Shown here piece by piece: positions 1 through 7,483 of a DNA stretch of 53,534 nt. The notes below the pieces were generated by a model. It was not told where the DNA came from. It did not search any database and saw nothing but the letters and a program-made list of their open reading frames with translations. Source of the DNA: Clostridia bacterium (GTDB lineage Bacteria > Bacillota > Clostridia > Oscillospirales > Acutalibacteraceae); assembly GCA_017435665.1 (NCBI GenBank), contig JAFSEP010000057.1, positions 1 through 53,534 of the forward strand, given 5' to 3'. Numbering within the stretch: position 1 is the first letter of the stretch; the number at the start of each line of letters is the position of its first letter. A program made the translations under genes and the position numbers.

Positions 1-51
1 AGTAATTTCTTTTTGTTTTCGAAGCTGTTGTAATTTCTCATTAAATTCCAT
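1..51 (-). CDS. Partial XRE-family regulator (N-terminus only)
   Basis: Seventeen codons run off the left edge of the window. The ATG is at 51-49 and the visible peptide is MEFNEKLQQLRKQKEIT, the usual opening of a Cro/C1-type helix-turn-helix regulator (helix 1 with LRKQK). A good promoter (TTGATT, 18 bp, TATAAT) lies just upstream. Nothing can be said about the effector part. XRE identity is inferred from 17 residues, so confidence is moderate. Confidence 0.55.
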   Translation of the reverse strand, partial: MEFNEKLQQLRKQKEIT

Positions 52-84
52 AACAAACTCACTTTAATAATATTGGTTATAAAG

Positions 85-114
85 ATTATAACATAACCCT
101 ATCAAACAAATCAA
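85..114 (-). promoter_or_regulatory. Promoter of the partial XRE gene
   Basis: On the minus strand: -35 TTGATT (114-109), 18-bp spacer, -10 TATAAT (90-85). The -35 sits inside ATTCAGGTTGATTTG, which recurs at the promoter of the DUF5131 gene (2212-2223) with the same spacing. Confidence 0.65.
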
Positions 115-156
115 CCTGAATCCATCTTCTCCTGCTTGTTCAAAAGGAAGCCTAAC

Positions 157-187
157 AAAAAAACTGCCCTCACAAAGTGAGAGCAGT
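157..187 (-). terminator. Intrinsic terminator of the XRE/zinc-ribbon gene
   Basis: The stem pairs 163-173 with 177-187 (one mismatch, AAA loop). On the minus strand it is followed by a run of seven T (162-156). It lies 30 bp past the stop codon at 218. Confidence 0.85.
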
Positions 188-217
188 TAAAAAATTAGTT
201 AATCAAATTGAATTTCT

Positions 218-982
218 TTATCTCTTTTTATATATCACAAGTTCAGGATTTTCACCGTTTTCTTCATAAGTGCAAACAAGCAGAAAATCCATATTAGCGG
301 CAATACCGAAGCATCTGTCACCACCGAATTCGCACTCAAGCTGATTGCCGAGATAGGTTGCATTATCGTCAAGGAATTTTACGGTCTGACCGTTCGGAAG
401 ACGGTATTCGAGGTTAATATATCCGCCAACAAGAGCATTGAGCTTTTCGACCTTGGGCATTCCTTCTATGTTTAAAGCGTTTATTTCATCAATAAGCTGT
501 TTTTTGAATTCGTCAAACTTTTCTGCTCCGTCAAGGTTTTTATATTTCTTCCAATAGTCGAGCTTCGGGAGCATATCCTTCATATATGCCCGTACCTGCT
601 CGGGTGTAAACTGCTCATTTGCCATATGCCCGACACAGACATCAATTAAATCGTCCATATCGTGATACATATATTCACCGTCAGCATAACACCATTTGCA
701 ATATTCTTCATTGAAAATGCCGTCTTTTTCTTTGCTGATGTTTCCGTCCTCAAGGGGCATACCGCAGCATTGACAAATAAGCTGTCTTGGAGAGCCTAAA
801 AGTGTGTTTATTGAGACATTGAACAGCTTTGACAGCAGTTTCAGGGTTTCCGTGTTCGGCGTGGTTTCACCGTTTTCCCAACGGGATACAGCCTGACGGG
901 TAACAAAAATCTTTTCGGCAAGCTCATCCTGAGACATACCGTTTTTTGTTCTCAATTCGAGAATAATATCTTTCGTTTCCAT
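218..982 (-). CDS. XRE-family regulator with zinc-ribbon domain
   Basis: A cytoplasmic DNA-binding protein of 254 aa. Residues 5-62 form a Cro/C1 helix-turn-helix (SQDELAEKIFVTRQAVSRWENG). Residues 70-98 hold a zinc-ribbon cysteine set (C70, C72, C73, then C95 and C98), as in the 'putative zinc ribbon' family often attached to XRE domains in Clostridia. The C-terminal 150 aa look like a small ligand or partner domain of no recognised function, rich in aromatic residues. The ATG at 982 follows a GAGGTGATA ribosome binding site. The gene stands alone with its own promoter and terminator. Target genes are unknown; binding to nearby promoters is possible but not shown. Confidence 0.85.
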   Translation of the reverse strand: METKDIILELRTKNGMSQDELAEKIFVTRQAVSRWENGETTPNTETLKLLSKLFNVSINTLLGSPRQLICQCCGMPLEDGNISKEKDGIFNEEYCKWCYADGEYMYHDMDDLIDVCVGHMANEQFTPEQVRAYMKDMLPKLDYWKKYKNLDGAEKFDEFKKQLIDEINALNIEGMPKVEKLNALVGGYINLEYRLPNGQTVKFLDDNATYLGNQLECEFGGDRCFGIAANMDFLLVCTYEENGENPELVIYKKR

Positions 983-1002
983 ATTGTTATCACCTCAGGA
1001 AT

Positions 1003-1031
1003 ATTATAGTGATAATGGGGTTTATAATCAA
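1003..1031 (-). promoter_or_regulatory. Promoter of the XRE/zinc-ribbon gene
   Basis: Minus strand -35 TTGATT (1031-1026), 17-bp spacer, -10 TATAAT (1008-1003). A small GCAAC/GTTGC stem (1032-1046) just upstream may be a weak terminator of the pyrophosphatase-like gene. Confidence 0.7.
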
Positions 1032-1068
1032 GCAACTTTCTGTTGCGGTGAGTTAGATGGATTGGAAG

Positions 1069-1413
1069 TTATCGACGTATTAAAACACCTTTCATAAACT
1101 GTGTTTCATTATGTGTTTCGTATACTATTTCTTTTTCTTCTTCTGTGCATCCAATCAGTATTTTAATTTCTGAATCCTTCTTCATCAAATCAACTATGCA
1201 CATTATTGCATCAACCTTTTTCTCGTCGCTTCCAACCCACACATCTATTCCTGCACCATCCATAGAGGTTGTGTCCTTCAAATATCCATAATCAACCCGA
1301 TAAATGAAATCAGGATACTTAGGGTGTGAAGTCCCTTTTGGTCTATCAATTATGATTTCAGAGTTATTCACCAATTCATCCAATGCGTTCCAAAATCCAA
1401 TATCATGTTGCAT
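1069..1413 (-). CDS. Inorganic-pyrophosphatase-like protein
   Basis: A 114-aa protein resembling a short family I (soluble) inorganic pyrophosphatase fold. It has the substrate/metal region IIIDRPKGTSHPKYP followed by YRVDYGYL and DGAGIDVWVG, matching the family's RP.G..HP..P...Y..DYGY and D-rich metal-binding segments. True enzymes are about 170-180 aa, so this is a compact or divergent member, and PPi hydrolysis is uncertain. The start follows GAGGATTGATAAG. It lies 22 bp downstream of the DUF5131 gene and is probably co-transcribed with it. Function in this pair is unknown. Confidence 0.75.
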   Translation of the reverse strand: MQHDIGFWNALDELVNNSEIIIDRPKGTSHPKYPDFIYRVDYGYLKDTTSMDGAGIDVWVGSDEKKVDAIMCIVDLMKKDSEIKILIGCTEEEKEIVYETHNETQFMKGVLIRR

Positions 1414-1435
1414 CTTATCAATCCTCTACAAATTC

Positions 1436-2152
1436 TTATCTATTTCTTTTATAATCAATACCTGCTTTTTTCGCCTGCTTACAAATATCTTTTGTCTGTA
1501 ATTTGTATTCCTTTCCGTCTTTGATGAAATGTGTCCCGCACTGTCTGAATTCAAAGCTGACATTTTTTCTGATACACTGCTCACGGATGTCAAGAACCCA
1601 GGCATAATCAAGAGGTCTTGCAAATTTATCCGATTCACCGCCGACTACAACGAGTTCTATGCCGTCAAGATACGGTTCAATATTCATTTTTTCAAGCAAT
1701 GGCTGAGCTGTAATGCATTTATGCTTTATCGGTAAATCTTTAAACACCGACAGTTTTTTATCCGCATTCTTTTGATTTTCAACGGTACAGCAAACAACTA
1801 CATTTTCGTATCCGTCACCCCAATCATCGGGTATACAATCAGCAAATCTTTCAATGCGTTTTGTTAGAAAAAGAAAGGTACAGTCCCGTCGCTCTTTTAT
1901 CATAGACCAACATTCGTTTCGCCATTCGTCTGCTTCCTCAATAAGGAAATCCGTTGAAAAGCACATATAAACCGTTCCGCTTTTCATTTTGTAGTTGCCG
2001 TTTTTCAGCTTATCGGTAGGTTTATAAAAATCTTTTGTTTTAACAATTTCACTTGTATCAATGCCACGTTTGGCATCACCTTTATGAATATAGCAATTAA
2101 GACACCCGTCACTGCATTTTTTACAACCTCGCCAAGGATTCCACATAGCCAT
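1436..2152 (-). CDS. DUF5131 / phage Gp37-Gp68 family protein
   Basis: A 238-aa protein with the DUF5131 signature. It opens WNPWRGCKKCSDGCLNCY, a cysteine-rich N-terminus like that of radical-SAM-related proteins, and carries later the family blocks FLFLTKRIERF, CCTVENQ and VVVGGES. Family members occur in phages and bacteria; the cysteines suggest an iron-sulfur cluster but the reaction is not known. The start ATG at 2152 follows GGAGCTG. It is the first gene of a two-gene unit with the pyrophosphatase-like gene. The promoter is TTGATT-18-TATAAT. Identification of the family is firm; function is not. Confidence 0.85.
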   Translation of the reverse strand: MAMWNPWRGCKKCSDGCLNCYIHKGDAKRGIDTSEIVKTKDFYKPTDKLKNGNYKMKSGTVYMCFSTDFLIEEADEWRNECWSMIKERRDCTFLFLTKRIERFADCIPDDWGDGYENVVVCCTVENQKNADKKLSVFKDLPIKHKCITAQPLLEKMNIEPYLDGIELVVVGGESDKFARPLDYAWVLDIREQCIRKNVSFEFRQCGTHFIKDGKEYKLQTKDICKQAKKAGIDYKRNR

Positions 2153-2187
2153 AATAAAACAGCTCCAATTCTTTATTCATCAAAGTA

Positions 2188-2217
2188 ATTATATCACACG
2201 GCTGACAACCAAATCAA
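2188..2217 (-). promoter_or_regulatory. Promoter of the DUF5131-pyrophosphatase-like unit
   Basis: Minus strand -35 TTGATT (2217-2212), 18-bp spacer, -10 TATAAT (2193-2188). The -35 is embedded in ATTCAGGTTGATTTG, identical over 15 bases to the promoter at 85-120. Confidence 0.7.
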
Positions 2218-2348
2218 CCTGAATTCATACTGTTGCATTTTTCGTATACGGTTTTATTGTATCAATTAATTCATTTGTGATTTCAAAATTTATAGAATCA
2301 CCACTTCCCTTGTGATACAGCACAGAAAAGGTTTAGGAGCAAAGGTTA

Positions 2349-2524
2349 GTGAAATGTTAGACGATGCCGAATGTGAAATAGTGACCCAAAGGTCATTTTG
2401 AAATTTTCAGCTGCGCAGAAAGTGAAATGAAATAAATCCACCAACGAAACGCATTTCACATTGCGAAGCGACATTTCACACGCAAAGCGTATTTCACAAA
2501 TCCCACAAGGGATTTATTTCGTTG
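2349..2524. repeat. Nested-palindrome ('herringbone') intergenic element E1
   Basis: Most of the 460-bp gap between 2153 and 2612 is this element. The word GTGAAAT occurs at 2349, 2373, 2398 (as TTGAAAT) and 2422. Its reverse complement ATTTCAC occurs at 2453, 2473, 2491 and, degenerate, 2516. Most intervals between copies are small hairpins, for example ACGC-AAA-GCGT at 2480-2490 and AAATCCC-ACAA-GGGATTT at 2498-2515. A longer arm pairs 2429-2439 with 2510-2520. No coding potential is evident. Confidence 0.8.
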
Positions 2525-2531
2525 AAAAAGA

Positions 2532-2565
2532 AAAGAAAGACAAGTCTTTCGACTTGTCTTTCTTT
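2532..2565 (-). terminator. Intrinsic terminator of the TPR membrane-protein gene
   Basis: A perfect 13-bp stem (2532-2544 with 2553-2565) with an 8-nt loop. On the minus strand it continues into a T-rich tail toward 2526. It lies about 50 bp past the stop codon at 2613 and directly abuts element E1. Confidence 0.85.
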
Positions 2566-2612
2566 TTGGGACCGACACTCAAAATGGAACCGGTCTAAAA
2601 ACCTGATTTTCT

Positions 2613-3416
2613 TTATTTAATATGTTGTAGTTTTTCAATAGCAGATTTCTTTATTGCTGTTTCTCCACCAAAATCTGCACAATATTGATAATAAGTGGCT
2701 GCTTTGCTGTTATCTTGCAATTTTTCATAAACCTCGCCCAACTTATAATGGACAACAAGTTTACCAAGATTATCAAGCTTGGGAAATGAACGCTCTAATA
2801 ATTTTAGATTATATGCCTCTACTGTTTTATAATCGCCCATAGCCATTGCTCTATCACATTTTAAAATAGCATCAACCAAGCCGCTACACATAATATCGAG
2901 TTTTTGTTTTTGTGTTTCATTAAAAAGCAATTCTGCCTCTTCAAAGTTTCCATAAGAAAACAAAAAAGAGCATTTTATAAGATTTGAGAAAGCTTTTTTC
3001 TTATCGTCGGCAATATCAATCATTTCATCAACTGTTACAAGTGCATTTTCTTTATCATCTAATGAATCATAGGCAATAGCGACCAATTGCAATACCTCTA
3101 CACTTGACTTTTTAATCACAAGGTCATTTGAATTTTTCAAAGATTCATAGTGCAGGATGAACTCAGCAGGTTTTAATTCGTTACGAACAAGTTTATTGCC
3201 AAGATTTATTAACTTACCCTTGCCTTCTGCATATCGTCCCCAAAAAATCATAAGAATACATAACAAATATACGATTATGCCTAAAATTAATAAAAAATTC
3301 TCGTTAATACCCATATTGTTAAAAACAAACCATAAAAAAATTGCGATACTTCCCAAAATAAAATAGCATATTGCCATAATCAAAATTTTTCTAACACTCT
3401 TTTTGGTTAAGAACAT
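2613..3416 (-). CDS. Membrane protein with TPR-like repeats
   Basis: A 267-aa protein with no recognised family. The N-terminus (MFLTKKSVRKILIM) leads into two membrane helices at about residues 10-32 and 40-60. A cytoplasmic region of about 200 aa then reads as degenerate tetratricopeptide helices (for example YKLGEVYEKLQDNSKAATYYQYC near the end). The open frame extends upstream to 3512, but that part comes from element E2. The chosen ATG at 3416 has the site GGCGGTGATGAT before it and a promoter at 3436-3464. It probably works as a membrane-anchored scaffold; that is inference. Confidence 0.7.
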   Translation of the reverse strand: MFLTKKSVRKILIMAICYFILGSIAIFLWFVFNNMGINENFLLILGIIVYLLCILMIFWGRYAEGKGKLINLGNKLVRNELKPAEFILHYESLKNSNDLVIKKSSVEVLQLVAIAYDSLDDKENALVTVDEMIDIADDKKKAFSNLIKCSFLFSYGNFEEAELLFNETQKQKLDIMCSGLVDAILKCDRAMAMGDYKTVEAYNLKLLERSFPKLDNLGKLVVHYKLGEVYEKLQDNSKAATYYQYCADFGGETAIKKSAIEKLQHIK

Positions 3417-3435
3417 ATCATCACCGCCTATGTGT

Positions 3436-3464
3436 ATTATAGCATAAAAGCGGTGAAAAATCAA
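3436..3464 (-). promoter_or_regulatory. Promoter of the TPR membrane-protein gene
   Basis: Minus strand -35 TTGATT (3464-3459), 17-bp spacer, -10 TATAAT (3441-3436). The -35 overlaps the first hairpin of element E2. A 7-bp inverted repeat (TCACCGC at 3421-3427, GCGGTGA at 3451-3457) brackets the -10 and could be an operator. Confidence 0.7.
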
Positions 3465-3632
3465 TGCGGAGCATTGTATATCATCAATTCCGCAGGAATT
3501 GCATATCATCAACTTCGAAAGAAGTTGTATATCATCAAGCCGACATAAATACTCACTTCGTGTGATGATATACGCCTTCGGCGATGATATACACGACTGC
3601 GTCGTGATGATATACCAAGCCTGTCGGCTTGG
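3462..3632. repeat. Nested-palindrome ('herringbone') intergenic element E2
   Basis: GTATATCATC occurs at 3476, 3501 (GCATATCATC) and 3527. Its reverse complement GATGATATAC occurs at 3564, 3583 and 3606. Each interval is a compact hairpin: CAATGC-GGA-GCATTG (3462-3476), AATTCC-GCA-GGAATT, AACTTC-GAAA-GAAGTT, CAC-TTC-GTG, GCC-TTC-GGC, ACGACTGCGTCGT and CCAAGCC-TGTC-GGCTTGG (3615-3632). The whole can fold as one long stem with side hairpins. It separates tRNA-Leu from the TPR gene. Confidence 0.85.
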
Positions 3633-3635
3633 ATA

Positions 3636-3669
3636 AAAAAAGAACGAAGCAATTGCTTCGTTCTTTTTT
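3636..3669 (-). terminator. Palindromic terminator after tRNA-Leu
   Basis: A perfect 34-bp palindrome centred on CAATTG at 3650-3655. It starts right at the tRNA 3' end and finishes in six T on either strand, so it can terminate in both directions. Element E2 follows immediately. Confidence 0.85.
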
Positions 3670-3755
3670 GGTGCCGGTGACCGGACTTGAACCGGTACGG
3701 TGTTGCCACCGAGGGATTTTAAGTCCCTTGCGTCTGCCTATTCCGCCACACCGGC
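3669..3755 (-). tRNA. tRNA-Leu (anticodon UAA)
   Basis: The minus strand reads GCCGGTG (acceptor) to CACCGGC-A-CCA. The anticodon stem AGGGA/TCCCT encloses CTTAAAA, giving anticodon UAA. A long variable arm (CGGTGGCAACACCG), as in class II tRNAs, and the T-loop GGTTCAAGTCC are present. CCA is encoded. The gene is 87 nt with its own promoter. Confidence 0.97.
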
Positions 3756-3771
3756 GATTTTAACCTCATAA

Positions 3772-3799
3772 ATTATATCATAAAGTGGCGTTTTGTCAA
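3772..3799 (-). promoter_or_regulatory. Promoter of tRNA-Leu
   Basis: Minus strand consensus -35 TTGACA (3799-3794), 16-bp spacer, -10 TATAAT (3777-3772), about 17 bp before the mature tRNA 5' end. Confidence 0.85.
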
Positions 3800-3801
3800 T
3801 A

Positions 3802-3835
3802 GGAAAACCGAAAAAACTGTATTTTTCGGTTTTCC
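3802..3835 (-). terminator. Hairpin after the lipoprotein gene
   Basis: A 14-bp stem (3802-3815 with 3822-3835) just past the stop at 3851. The minus-strand tail is not T-rich, but the A/T half of the stem itself gives a T tract. It is probably a terminator that insulates the tRNA promoter immediately downstream. Confidence 0.6.
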
Positions 3836-3850
3836 TTATTTCTGTTATTA

Positions 3851-6058
3851 TCAGTTTATTCTCATAAAATCATTAGCAGGTACCGTTACACCCTGAACCT
3901 CAAAGCTCTTGTTTGTGTAATTAACATATATGCTGGTATCACCGTATTCAGTACAGTAAATACCGGCCTTTACCTGATAATGATCCGTAATTCTTGCGCC
4001 TCTTAAATCGCTCAGAGCCATATTGCCCTTTGCGTAATACGCATAAACCTCGTTGGCCCAGGTTGAATAGGAAAGCTTGTCTGCGAGCTTGCTTGCTTCG
4101 GATGCCTCAGCCGTTTCATCACTTTCCGAGGATTCGGTATCAGGGGCATCGTAGCACCACTCAAATTCACCCAGAGCACCGTATTCGATTGCTTTGAGTA
4201 TCTCGTCTTTATAGTTTTCCGTATAGTTTATGGGCTCACAACTGTAATCAAGAGTTCCGTGAAGTATGGTCTGAATAAACGGTACACTCTCATAGCTGCT
4301 TGTTTCCGGATATGACGTAGCCGTTGGTAAGGATGAAACAACACTTGCATTTTTAAGAGTATAGAGGTTGCCCTTGGCGACCATTACCTCTGCACTGCTT
4401 GAAACTGAAAGGTTTGCCGAAGCAATTTCGTTCCTGACCTCGTTTCTCGTTGCACCGGAGGAATAATCGGAATAAAGGAAATCCGATGAATCTGCTATGC
4501 ATACCTCTTTTATAGAGTTGTTTCTCAGGAGCTTATGAAGCTCAACAACGTTAACCTCTATCTCAGATAACGTGGTCATATTTCTGTTTATCTCCGCACC
4601 GAATACGTTTGTAAGACTCCTTACAGACGTTCTGCCGTCGACACCCTTAGCCAGATGAGATTTGCTCAGACTTCCGTAGGGTGAGGTCAGATAGCTTACG
4701 TCAAAAAACATCTTTATCTTCTGAGCCGAAGCATAATCCATAAGTTCCCTGTAATCCTGCGAGGAGCCCATAGTCCTGTGGAAGGACATATCACCGCTGA
4801 TTCCTGCCTGATCAAGACCTCCCGCAAGTGCGCCCCTGTATTTTACGTAAAGGTTATTAAAGCCTTTTGCTTTAAGCAGGGTCAGCATATCGTGAAGCTG
4901 TTCGAAGGTTGTAAGTGCCTGCGTTTTTCCGCTTTCGTTTATCGCTGCAACACCGAGAACGGAGACAACAAAGGGTAAGTCACCCGTTGATTCAACTGTT
5001 TCCGATGACAGAACACCGTTTCTTATAAGCTGTTCACGGCAAGCGATTGCCATACCTGAATAGCCGGCGTTACTGCCTGAAAGGAAGCGATAACAAAGCT
5101 TTATTTTTCCGCCGTAGCTTAATGACGGAACATAAACGTTTGTCTTCTCATCATTTTTAGGTACGGTTTCGGTCTCGGTAACCGCAAAGGAAGCACCGAC
5201 CTTATTATAGCCCGCCGAAGTAGTGGCTGCCGTTGCATTAACCGTTGCAAGAGCATCGCCTTCTTCAATTATTGACACGAAAGCACTGTCCCCTGTCTTC
5301 ATACCGTATGCACCGAGCATTGCGTTATTTCCGGTCAGGTCGCCGTATACACGGAGAGAAACATTTTCAAAATCCTTACCGGTTCTGTCTGTGTGAATAA
5401 TTCCTCCGCAATTATCGGGAACGAGTATATAGTCGTTCTTTTTTGCCTTTACGGAAGAACCGAAGAAATTGAGCAGATTGATGTTTACAAGAACTGCATC
5501 CTTAGGGTTGCTTTCATCACACAGATTTGCGCAGTCTATACTCACATACAGACTTCCGTCCGTAAGCGAATACTCTACCGGCACGGTATATACGGCACTT
5601 TTGCCGTCATAGAGGCTGAGATTAAAGGTATAAGTTACGATTATACCGTTTTCGGTTTTTTCGCTGTTTGCCGTTGACACGGCAACCGAATCTCGCTGAC
5701 TGTCAAGATAATACCGTTGTCCCTTGTATATAACATCAAGTGAGAGAACACAGGGTGCATAGTCGGCGCTCTTGACAAAATCTGTCGGAAGCGAATACCA
5801 CCACTCACCTGTTGAATTATCCTTGACTGCAACGGAAAAATTAGTTTCATCAAAATAAAGCTCTGTCAGTCCCGATGCAGCAATCCTCTGATTCTTTTTA
5901 AAACCGGTCTTTGTTGTTGCATAGGTTGAGATCTTTTCGCTTGATAGCACATCATCTGACAGAGTGTATCTGTCAGATGATGTTCCGCCTGAACAAGCAG
6001 TAAGTATAGTCAATAATAAAACAAGCAGAAGTGATATCGCCAATCTTGTTTTTTTCAT
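3851..6058 (-). CDS. Large secreted lipoprotein, DUF5696-like
   Basis: A 735-aa surface lipoprotein. The signal peptide MKKTRLAISLLLVLLLTILT ends in a lipobox with C22, then a Ser/Gly linker. The body reads as beta-rich segments (YFDETNFSVAVKD, EYSLTDGSLYVSIDC), then a part with glycoside-hydrolase-barrel flavour (KGFNNLYVKYRGA, KIKMFFDVSYL) and an acidic Ser/Glu linker near residue 640. Length and motifs resemble DUF5696 lipoproteins of Clostridia and Paenibacillus, which may act on or bind glycans; this assignment is from memory and moderate. It has an ATG at 6058 and lies 11 bp downstream of the permease gene, so the two may be co-transcribed. Confidence 0.7.
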   Translation of the reverse strand: MKKTRLAISLLLVLLLTILTACSGGTSSDRYTLSDDVLSSEKISTYATTKTGFKKNQRIAASGLTELYFDETNFSVAVKDNSTGEWWYSLPTDFVKSADYAPCVLSLDVIYKGQRYYLDSQRDSVAVSTANSEKTENGIIVTYTFNLSLYDGKSAVYTVPVEYSLTDGSLYVSIDCANLCDESNPKDAVLVNINLLNFFGSSVKAKKNDYILVPDNCGGIIHTDRTGKDFENVSLRVYGDLTGNNAMLGAYGMKTGDSAFVSIIEEGDALATVNATAATTSAGYNKVGASFAVTETETVPKNDEKTNVYVPSLSYGGKIKLCYRFLSGSNAGYSGMAIACREQLIRNGVLSSETVESTGDLPFVVSVLGVAAINESGKTQALTTFEQLHDMLTLLKAKGFNNLYVKYRGALAGGLDQAGISGDMSFHRTMGSSQDYRELMDYASAQKIKMFFDVSYLTSPYGSLSKSHLAKGVDGRTSVRSLTNVFGAEINRNMTTLSEIEVNVVELHKLLRNNSIKEVCIADSSDFLYSDYSSGATRNEVRNEIASANLSVSSSAEVMVAKGNLYTLKNASVVSSLPTATSYPETSSYESVPFIQTILHGTLDYSCEPINYTENYKDEILKAIEYGALGEFEWCYDAPDTESSESDETAEASEASKLADKLSYSTWANEVYAYYAKGNMALSDLRGARITDHYQVKAGIYCTEYGDTSIYVNYTNKSFEVQGVTVPANDFMRIN

Positions 6059-6069
6059 ATTAACATCCC

Positions 6070-7419
6070 TTATTTTATTATGTCCTTATTCTTTCTGTAA
6101 TATAAGTAGCTGAAACCGATGAATACTGCGCAGATTGCTATATATACAATAAACATGGGTGATGTAACTGCACCTGAGAAAATGATAAGTGAACCGATCA
6201 TAGCAAGTACGGGAATTACAATACCTGTAACGGGGCTCTTGATTTCGCCCTTCTTGTAAAGCTTGATAACTGCAACATAAAGGATAATGTAAAGGATGTA
6301 AAGCATACTGATAGAAATTTCTGAAATATCACCTGAGGGGAATATTGCCTTATCAGTAATGAAGTGGTGAACAAGAAGATAGAATACAGAAAGTCCGTAT
6401 GCAAGTAATGCTGAGTTAACGGGCATACCGCCGAGCTTTTCTGTTTCCTTTGAGAACTTGTCTGATGCAGGCATCATCTTTCTCAGAGACATAGCATAGG
6501 GCATTCTGATGAGACCTAATACAAGTCCGTTTACAGTACCGAGAACTGAAATGATAACTGCTACAAGAACAACCTTAGCTGCCATTGCTGAGTTGAAGAT
6601 GTTTTCAGCTGCAACGTAAACTGCATTGTCACCGTGCTGAAGAACAGCATCTGTGCCGAGATATGCAGAAATACCTACAAAGTATGCAACATAGATCAAT
6701 AAGATAACGATGGGAGCAATTGAAAGAGCGATGGGAAGATTCTTCTTACTGTTCTTGATTTCGTGACAAATTGATGTTGAAACAATCCAGCCGTCAAATG
6801 AGAAAGCAACGGGACCGAATGCGCCAACCCATGCAAGAGTGCCGGCTGTCTTTGCGAATGTGCCTGCACTTTCGCCGAGTGTTGTTGCAGGGTCACCGAA
6901 TGCGAGACCGAGAATAGCGAAAAGAATAAGGGGGATAAGCTTGATTACCATTGATGCGTTCTGGAAAAGACCGCCGAGCTTTGCTGAAAGGATATTGAAG
7001 AAATAAAGAACGGTCAGAGCTATGAAACCGATAAGTGTGTATGTGCTTACCGTTGCATCAGCAATTCCGAAGAGGTTTGCGATGTAAATACCTGATACCC
7101 AAGCAACAACAGCACCGAGTGTGGGAAGGTAAAGGAAGGTCTGGAACCAACCGAAAACTGTTGCTGTGCCGATACCTACAAATTCCTCAGCGTATGTAAT
7201 AAGTCCGCCGGGCTTGTCAGTTCTTGTGGCAAGCTGTGAGATTGTCAATGAACCGAAAATGATTGCAACTGCTGCGATAACGAAGATTAATACACCGAGT
7301 AATACGTTGCCGTCAGCATAATTCAGGATATCGTCTGCCTTGAAGAAGATACCTGAGCCGATAACTATACCTACAATCATAGCTATGGCTGTGAAAAGTC
7401 CGTAATTACGTTTTTGCAT
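6070..7419 (-). CDS. APC-superfamily amino-acid permease
   Basis: An integral membrane transporter of 449 aa with about 12 helices. The first helix carries the APC hallmark IVGIVIGSGIFF, used for binding the substrate amino group and carboxylate. The sequence resembles the LAT/YfnA-type branch of amino-acid/polyamine/organocation carriers; the substrate cannot be read from sequence. An upstream TTG at 7431 is possible but is part of the ribosome binding site; the ATG at 7419 follows GGAGGCAATT. It heads a likely unit with the lipoprotein gene. The 5' UTR contains a TCGAC/GTCGA inverted repeat (7451-7471). Confidence 0.88.
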   Translation of the reverse strand: MQKRNYGLFTAIAMIVGIVIGSGIFFKADDILNYADGNVLLGVLIFVIAAVAIIFGSLTISQLATRTDKPGGLITYAEEFVGIGTATVFGWFQTFLYLPTLGAVVAWVSGIYIANLFGIADATVSTYTLIGFIALTVLYFFNILSAKLGGLFQNASMVIKLIPLILFAILGLAFGDPATTLGESAGTFAKTAGTLAWVGAFGPVAFSFDGWIVSTSICHEIKNSKKNLPIALSIAPIVILLIYVAYFVGISAYLGTDAVLQHGDNAVYVAAENIFNSAMAAKVVLVAVIISVLGTVNGLVLGLIRMPYAMSLRKMMPASDKFSKETEKLGGMPVNSALLAYGLSVFYLLVHHFITDKAIFPSGDISEISISMLYILYIILYVAVIKLYKKGEIKSPVTGIVIPVLAMIGSLIIFSGAVTSPMFIVYIAICAVFIGFSYLYYRKNKDIIK

Positions 7420-7483
7420 AATTGCCTCCAAAAATATTATTTGATATTTATCGACTCAATATGATGTCGACATAATTCAATTT

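Noticed and set aside
1304-1735. Plus-strand ORFs of 65 and 68 aa.
   Set aside because: Shadows of the pyrophosphatase-like and DUF5131 genes; no ribosome sites.
3417-3512. N-terminal extension of the TPR protein (MMICNSCGIDDIQC...).
   Set aside because: It is translated from element E2 and lies upstream of the promoter; the ATG at 3416 has the ribosome site.
2349-3632. Possible CRISPR arrays, because short words recur at near-regular spacing.
   Set aside because: The repeats are 7-10 bp, half are inverted, and the intervals are hairpins of 11-20 bp; no cas genes are present.
3509-3709. 66-aa minus-strand ORF rich in Arg and Ser.
   Set aside because: It runs through tRNA-Leu, the palindromic terminator and element E2, and has no ribosome site.
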